In this document: positions 60,282 to 64,000 of the stretch, piece after piece
Position numbering within the stretch: the stretch's first letter is position 1
How the letters are laid out: each line of letters opens with the position of its first letter
Source: Echinicola soli
Lineage (GTDB): Bacteria > Bacteroidota > Bacteroidia > Cytophagales > Cyclobacteriaceae
Direction of reading: 5' to 3'
DNA: 64,000 nucleotides
Assembly (NCBI RefSeq): GCF_006575665.1
Contig: NZ_CP041253.1
Span: 3,633,001 to 3,697,000, forward strand
The notes under the pieces: generated by a model
Told to the model about the DNA's origin: nothing
Seen by the model: the letters and a program-made list of their open reading frames with translations, nothing else
The model's database searches: none
Position numbers and translations under genes: made by a program

Positions 60282-61629
60282 GATGTATCTTTTCTGCTTA
60301 TTATTGCTGTGCATGCAGCTTTCGTTTTGGTCTTATGGGCAGGATAATGGCCAAAATGAAAACGAAAGAGCATTGGCATTTCCTGGTGCAGATGGTTTTG
60401 GCAAATATACGTCAGGTGGACGTGGAGGAAAAGTCTATGTAGTCACCAATCTCCAAGACGAAGGACCTGGGAGTTTGCGCGAAGCGATCAGGAAAAAAGA
60501 GCCGCGGATCATCGTATTTGCTGTTTCAGGTAATATCAAGTTGAAATCAAGTTTGGACATTAACCATGGTGATCTTACCATTGCCGGCCAAAGTGCACCA
60601 GGTGGTGGGATTACCTTGCAGAATTATCCCATAAAGATCAAAGGGGACAATGTCATCATCAGGTATATCAGAAGCCGGATGGGAGATGAAGAAGGCGTTC
60701 AGGATGATGCGATGAGCTGTCTGCGCAATAAAGATGTCATCATTGACCATTGTTCATTGAGCTGGGGCACGGATGAGTGTGGCTCGTTTTATGATAATGA
60801 GAACTTTACACTACAATGGTGTATCGTCTCAGAAAGCCTGAATGTTTCTGTGCATGAAAAGGGCAATCACGGCTATGGAGGAATATGGGGTGGAAATAAG
60901 GCCACTTTTCACCATAACCTGATCGCAAACCATGCCAGTAGATTGCCCCGCTTCAATGGTGCCAGGACTAGCAAGGAGCCTGAAAAGGAGATGGTGGATT
61001 TCAGAAATAACGTGATCTACAATTGGAAAAACAACAACGCTTATGGAGGGGAACAAGGGCATTATAACATGGTAGGAAATTTTTACCAACCAGGCCCGGC
61101 GACCACGTCCAATGAAGATCGCATCATAGAACCCTATGAACCCTATGGCCAGTTTTACTTGGCTGGAAACACCAATTCCCATGACTGTGAAGTGTCCCAG
61201 GATAATCGTTTAGGAGTAGATGGTGTGGAGGCTGTCGATAAGGTACTGGTGGATAATCCTTTCCCTTTTTTGATGGGACAGGAAACAGAGAGAGCTTCCA
61301 TCGCATGTTTGCGTGTGCTTAGTAACGCTGGTGCCAGCTATAGCCGGGACCAGGTAGACAAGCGATTGCTAATGGAGGTGAAAAAGGGTAAAAGTACTGC
61401 TGGAAAAGACCGCAATGGAATTATTGACAGTCAGCAGGATGTGGGGGGATGGCCAAAACTGAAATCAAAAAAGGCACCCGAGGACAAAGATCGCGATGGC
61501 ATGCCTGATAAATGGGAAGAAGAAATGGGCTTGGATAGCAATGATCCTTTTGATGCAGCAGGAAGTACACTTCACCGGTTTTACACCAACGTCGAGGTCT
61601 ATCTGAATGATTTGGTGGATGGTTATTAA
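60268..61629 (+). CDS. Pectate lyase family 1 (PL1), second copy
   Basis: 453 aa from the ATG of MIKSKMYLFCLLL, which overlaps the GH28 stop by 14 bp; a later ATG at 60283 is possible and an upstream frame at 60223 is not needed. The signal peptide ends at FWSYGQDN. It is a close relative of the first PL1: AFPGADGFGKYTSGGRGGKV, TIAGQSAPGGGITLQNYPI, DHCSLSWGTDECGSFYDNEN and HHNLIANHASRLPRF. The C-terminal DKDRDGMPDKWEEEMGLDSN is again a calcium-binding-type repeat. Here the enzyme is not a lipoprotein, so it may be periplasmic, whereas the first is anchored. Confidence 0.92.
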   Translation: MIKSKMYLFCLLLLCMQLSFWSYGQDNGQNENERALAFPGADGFGKYTSGGRGGKVYVVTNLQDEGPGSLREAIRKKEPRIIVFAVSGNIKLKSSLDINHGDLTIAGQSAPGGGITLQNYPIKIKGDNVIIRYIRSRMGDEEGVQDDAMSCLRNKDVIIDHCSLSWGTDECGSFYDNENFTLQWCIVSESLNVSVHEKGNHGYGGIWGGNKATFHHNLIANHASRLPRFNGARTSKEPEKEMVDFRNNVIYNWKNNNAYGGEQGHYNMVGNFYQPGPATTSNEDRIIEPYEPYGQFYLAGNTNSHDCEVSQDNRLGVDGVEAVDKVLVDNPFPFLMGQETERASIACLRVLSNAGASYSRDQVDKRLLMEVKKGKSTAGKDRNGIIDSQQDVGGWPKLKSKKAPEDKDRDGMPDKWEEEMGLDSNDPFDAAGSTLHRFYTNVEVYLNDLVDGY

Positions 61630-61738
61630 TCGTTGTTAGTAGTGTTGAAGTAGGATTAGCATCCATGACTTTTTCAAAATTAAACAACTCCTTTTGCATG
61701 AGGTCATATAATCGGTAAATTTAACTGAATTATATGCT

Positions 61739-62749
61739 ATGGAAAAAAGAGTTGATTTTTCAGCACTTCAAGAAACCTTAAAGCAGGTGCTTCTGCACTA
61801 TCACTTTCCTGAAGAAAGGGCGTCACTGAGTGCCCAATTGTTTGCCCAGGCCAGTTTGGACGGAGTACCATCTCATGGGGTGAACCGGTTTTTGAGTTAT
61901 TTGTCCTCTATCGAAAAAGGCCTGATCGTGCCTTCTGCCCAACCTGAGGCAGTGGCTAAGTTTGGTGGTTTTGAACGCTGGAACGGCCACTTGGGGCCAG
62001 GTAATCTCAATGCTCACGCTGCCATGAAAGGAGCCATTTCAATGGCCAAATCTACCGGGTTTGGCTGCGTGGCCTTACAAAATACCAATCATTGGATGAG
62101 AGCGGGTAATTATGGTTGGCAGGCTGTAGAAGCCGGATGCATCGGTATTTGCTTCACCAATACCAAGCCCAATATGCCAGGCTGGGGAGGAAGCGAACCA
62201 AAATTGGGAAACAATCCCCTGGTGGTGGCCATACCCCGGCAAAATGGCCCAATCGTCTTGGATACAGCAATGTCACAGTTTGCCTATGGAAAGATGGCCA
62301 TTTATGCCAAAGAAGGTAAGGAGATGCCTTATGCTGCTGGATTTGATGGGGAAGGAAAACTTAGTCGGTCGCCCGCTGAGATCATCCAAAAGGAATTGGC
62401 ACTGCCCATCGGATTATGGAAAGGTGCTGGCCTGTCATTGGTGTTGGACATGCTTGCAATGCTGCTTTCCGGCGGCCAGGCTACTTTTGAGGTGGGCAAA
62501 CAGGATGATGAAAGTGGGCTCTCTCAGGTGTTTTTAGCGGTGAACCCTGAGAATTTTGGATTGGATGAATGGATGGAAGAGCGCTTGGATGCGGTGGTCA
62601 GTGACCTAAAAGAAAGTGGTGTTTTTGGTAAAGGCAATTCACTACGCTATCCTGGTGAGCAGACCTTAAAAGTAAGGGCTGAGAATATTAGAAGCGGTGT
62701 GCCCGTGGATGAAGATATCTGGATCGAGATCAATAATATACTTACATGA
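61739..62749 (+). CDS. YiaK/Ldh2-family dehydrogenase (3-dehydro-L-gulonate 2-dehydrogenase-like)
   Basis: 336 aa, cytoplasmic NAD(P)H-dependent enzyme of the malate/L-lactate dehydrogenase type 2 family. DGVPSHGVNRFLSYL, ALQNTNHWMRAGNYGWQAVE with the catalytic His, NPLVVAIPRQNGPIVLDTAM, and ALPIGLWKGAGLSLVLDMLA match YiaK (2,3-diketo-L-gulonate reductase) best. In this context the substrate may be a keto-sugar acid derived from pectin side chains or ascorbate-type compounds. Its stop overlaps the start of the next gene (ATGA), so the two are coupled. Confidence 0.88.
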   Translation: MEKRVDFSALQETLKQVLLHYHFPEERASLSAQLFAQASLDGVPSHGVNRFLSYLSSIEKGLIVPSAQPEAVAKFGGFERWNGHLGPGNLNAHAAMKGAISMAKSTGFGCVALQNTNHWMRAGNYGWQAVEAGCIGICFTNTKPNMPGWGGSEPKLGNNPLVVAIPRQNGPIVLDTAMSQFAYGKMAIYAKEGKEMPYAAGFDGEGKLSRSPAEIIQKELALPIGLWKGAGLSLVLDMLAMLLSGGQATFEVGKQDDESGLSQVFLAVNPENFGLDEWMEERLDAVVSDLKESGVFGKGNSLRYPGEQTLKVRAENIRSGVPVDEDIWIEINNILT

Positions 62750-63741
62750 AAAAAATCAAAGATGATGAAGTAAGGTGGGGCATCGTAGGAGTAGGCGATG
62801 TGTGTGAGGTAAAGAGTGCTCCCGCCATGAATTTGGTGGAGAACAGTCGATTGGTAGCGGTGATGAGGAGAAATGAGGAAAAGGTAAAGGACTACGCCAA
62901 GCGGCACCAAGTTCCCAAGTGGTACACCGATGCCGATGCGCTGATAAATGACCCTGAGGTCAATGCGATATACATAGCTACTCCACCTTATGCGCATAAG
63001 GAGCTGACATTAAAAGCAGCAGCGGCAGGTAAACCAGTATATGTGGAGAAACCTATGGCCAAAACGTATGCAGCATGTCGAGAAATGATTGCTGCCTGTG
63101 ACAAAGCTGGAGTACCGCTGTATGTGGCTTATTACCGAAGGGCGTTGCCCCATTTTCTAAAGATCAAATCCTTGATAGAGGAGGGGGCGATCGGAGAGGT
63201 ACGCCATGTATCCATCCAGATGAACCAAGTGCCCAAGCCCGAAGTGGTAAGGAACCTTGATCATAATTGGCGGGTAAATCCTGATATTGCTGGGGGAGGT
63301 TATTTCTATGACCTTGCTTCCCATCAATTGGACTTTTTGGACTTTGCCTTGGGACCGATAAAAACTGCAAAGGGAATTAGTGCAAATCAAGCTGGACTGT
63401 ATGAGGCCGAAGATATGGTCGTGGCTGCTTTTGAATTTGAGTCGGGTGTATTGGGGAGTGGCAGTTGGTGTTTTTCTTCCAGCAAAATAGATGTGATGGA
63501 CAAGACTGTTATATTTGGGAGTAAAGGCCATATCAGTTATGAAACCTTTGGTGGGGGAAATGTGTCGCTTGAAACTGATGGTGAAGGAAAAGAAGTGTTT
63601 GAATTTTCTTTGCCTAAGCATATACAAATGCCTTTGATTCAGTTAGTAGTGGGTGATTTGTTAGGACTGGCTTTAAGTCCTTCTGATGGCTTGTCAGGAA
63701 GCAGAACCAATCGCATTATGGAAGAGATTGCGGTAAAATGA
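62746..63741 (+). CDS. Gfo/Idh/MocA-family oxidoreductase
   Basis: 331 aa. The N-terminal Rossmann domain (WGIVGVGDVCEVKSAPAMN, VNAIYIATPPYAHKELTLKA, PVYVEKPMAKTYAACREMI with the EKP motif) binds NAD(P); the C-terminal domain is of the dehydrogenase type (VNPDIAGGGYFYDLASHQLD). The family oxidises or reduces sugars and inositols; the substrate is not predictable. It is co-translated with the YiaK-like gene and ends block 2. Confidence 0.9.
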   Translation: MKKIKDDEVRWGIVGVGDVCEVKSAPAMNLVENSRLVAVMRRNEEKVKDYAKRHQVPKWYTDADALINDPEVNAIYIATPPYAHKELTLKAAAAGKPVYVEKPMAKTYAACREMIAACDKAGVPLYVAYYRRALPHFLKIKSLIEEGAIGEVRHVSIQMNQVPKPEVVRNLDHNWRVNPDIAGGGYFYDLASHQLDFLDFALGPIKTAKGISANQAGLYEAEDMVVAAFEFESGVLGSGSWCFSSSKIDVMDKTVIFGSKGHISYETFGGGNVSLETDGEGKEVFEFSLPKHIQMPLIQLVVGDLLGLALSPSDGLSGSRTNRIMEEIAVK

Positions 63742-63878
63742 GTGGTTATAAGTGGAGAAACATATAATTATATTATATAAGCTTAAAAACTTATAAATAT
63801 ATTTTATATGTAAATTGACTTATAAATTGTGTTTATAAGTCTAAAATGCTATATTTAGTACGGTTATAAGCTAGATGT
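63742..63878 (+). promoter_or_regulatory. Promoter region with five TTATAAG heptamers
   Basis: Exact TTATAAG or its complement occurs at 63746-63752, 63790-63796, 63819-63825, 63833-63839 and 63864-63870. The middle pair forms the dyad ACTTATAAA TTGTG TTTATAAGT (63818-63840). The density far exceeds expectation even in AT-rich DNA, so this is probably a multi-site operator for the following gene. Confidence 0.6.
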
Positions 63879-64000
63879 ATGGGAAAAGTAGCAGTCATAT
63901 CCGGAGATATTGTATCTTCTACCAGTCTGGTCAAAGAAGATCGGCTGATGCTAAATGATCGTTTGAAAGACCTTATCTTTCACCTTTCAGTAAAATTCGA
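63879..64000 (+). CDS. SatD-like protein, 5' part
   Basis: Starts at the ATG of MGKVAVISGDIVSSTSLVKE and runs off the window after 40 codons. The opening GDIVSS with the following DRLMLNDRLKDLIFHLSVKF fits the SatD family, often with regulatory partners in Bacteroidota. Function is unknown. The cluster of TTATAAG sites upstream suggests tight regulation. Confidence 0.6.
   Translation, partial: MGKVAVISGDIVSSTSLVKEDRLMLNDRLKDLIFHLSVKF

Noticed and set aside
1..64000. CRISPR arrays, tRNA or rRNA genes
   Set aside because: No regularly spaced repeats with unique spacers, no tRNA cloverleaf with CCA-end context and no rRNA-like sequence were seen; a covariance-model scan would be decisive.

Overview
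The window is chromosomal DNA of a Bacteroidota bacterium, most likely a marine or soil Cytophagales of the Cyclobacteriaceae/Echinicola type. I infer this from the SusC/SusD pair, TlpA-like and other lipoproteins of Bacteroidota style, few strong Shine-Dalgarno sequences, AT-rich intergenic DNA, the sufBCDSE-sufT-bacilliredoxin order and protein similarity by eye. No database search was possible. No rRNA, tRNA or CRISPR array was recognised.

Left part (1-27.4 kb), mostly core genome. It starts with the 3' end of gatB and a TlpA-like thioredoxin lipoprotein. A four-gene run of exported proteins of unknown function follows (2124-6469) and ends in a large leucine-rich-repeat protein. After a repeat-filled gap come, mostly on the minus strand, a formylglycine-generating-enzyme homologue with both active-site cysteines, a DUF1801 protein, a small membrane protein, ferritin, kdsB (plus strand), sugE/gdx, rsmE, a DEAD-box RNA helicase whose ribosome binding site can be hidden in a hairpin, and gltA. 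The SUF iron-sulfur operon (sufB-C-D-S-E, a sufT-like gene and a bacilliredoxin) and an Lrp/AsnC regulator follow. A plus-strand S9 peptidase closes this part.

Middle part (27.4-33.9 kb), accessory island. It holds a Bacteroidota lipoprotein with a conserved N-terminal half and a variable, toxin-like C-terminal half, followed by a small membrane protein. Further on are two displaced alternative C-terminal cassettes, each followed by an exported protein that could be its immunity partner. One cassette still carries a duplicated piece of the conserved half. Between them lie an ISL3 transposase remnant, a 3' fragment of the ribosome recycling factor gene and a frameshifted IS1595-type insertion sequence. 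Near-identical 28-bp direct repeats flank the block. I read it as a decaying polymorphic-toxin locus; function is inferred.

Right part (34-64 kb), a pectin utilisation locus. A minus-strand unit encodes a LacI-family regulator, uronate isomerase UxaC and tagaturonate reductase UxaB. Two plus-strand blocks encode the polymer-degrading machinery: block 1 is GH105, CE8, GH43, GH28, two CE12 esterases and a CE8-alpha/beta hydrolase fusion; block 2 is SusC, SusD, a DUF5123-like surface lipoprotein, PL1, CE8, a VOC protein, GH28, PL1, a YiaK-like dehydrogenase and a Gfo/Idh/MocA oxidoreductase. Copies of the palindrome GCAATCGATTGC lie in front of both blocks and at the start of uxaC, with a related site upstream of the regulator gene, which suggests one LacI-type regulon. 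Both plus-strand blocks also have a 41-44 codon upstream ORF sharing a P-x-P...VRS-x-R stretch. The logic is: SusCD imports oligosaccharides; CE8 and CE12 strip methyl and acetyl groups; PL1, GH28, GH105 and GH43 depolymerise; UxaC and UxaB start galacturonate catabolism. The window ends inside a SatD-like gene whose promoter region carries five TTATAAG heptamers.
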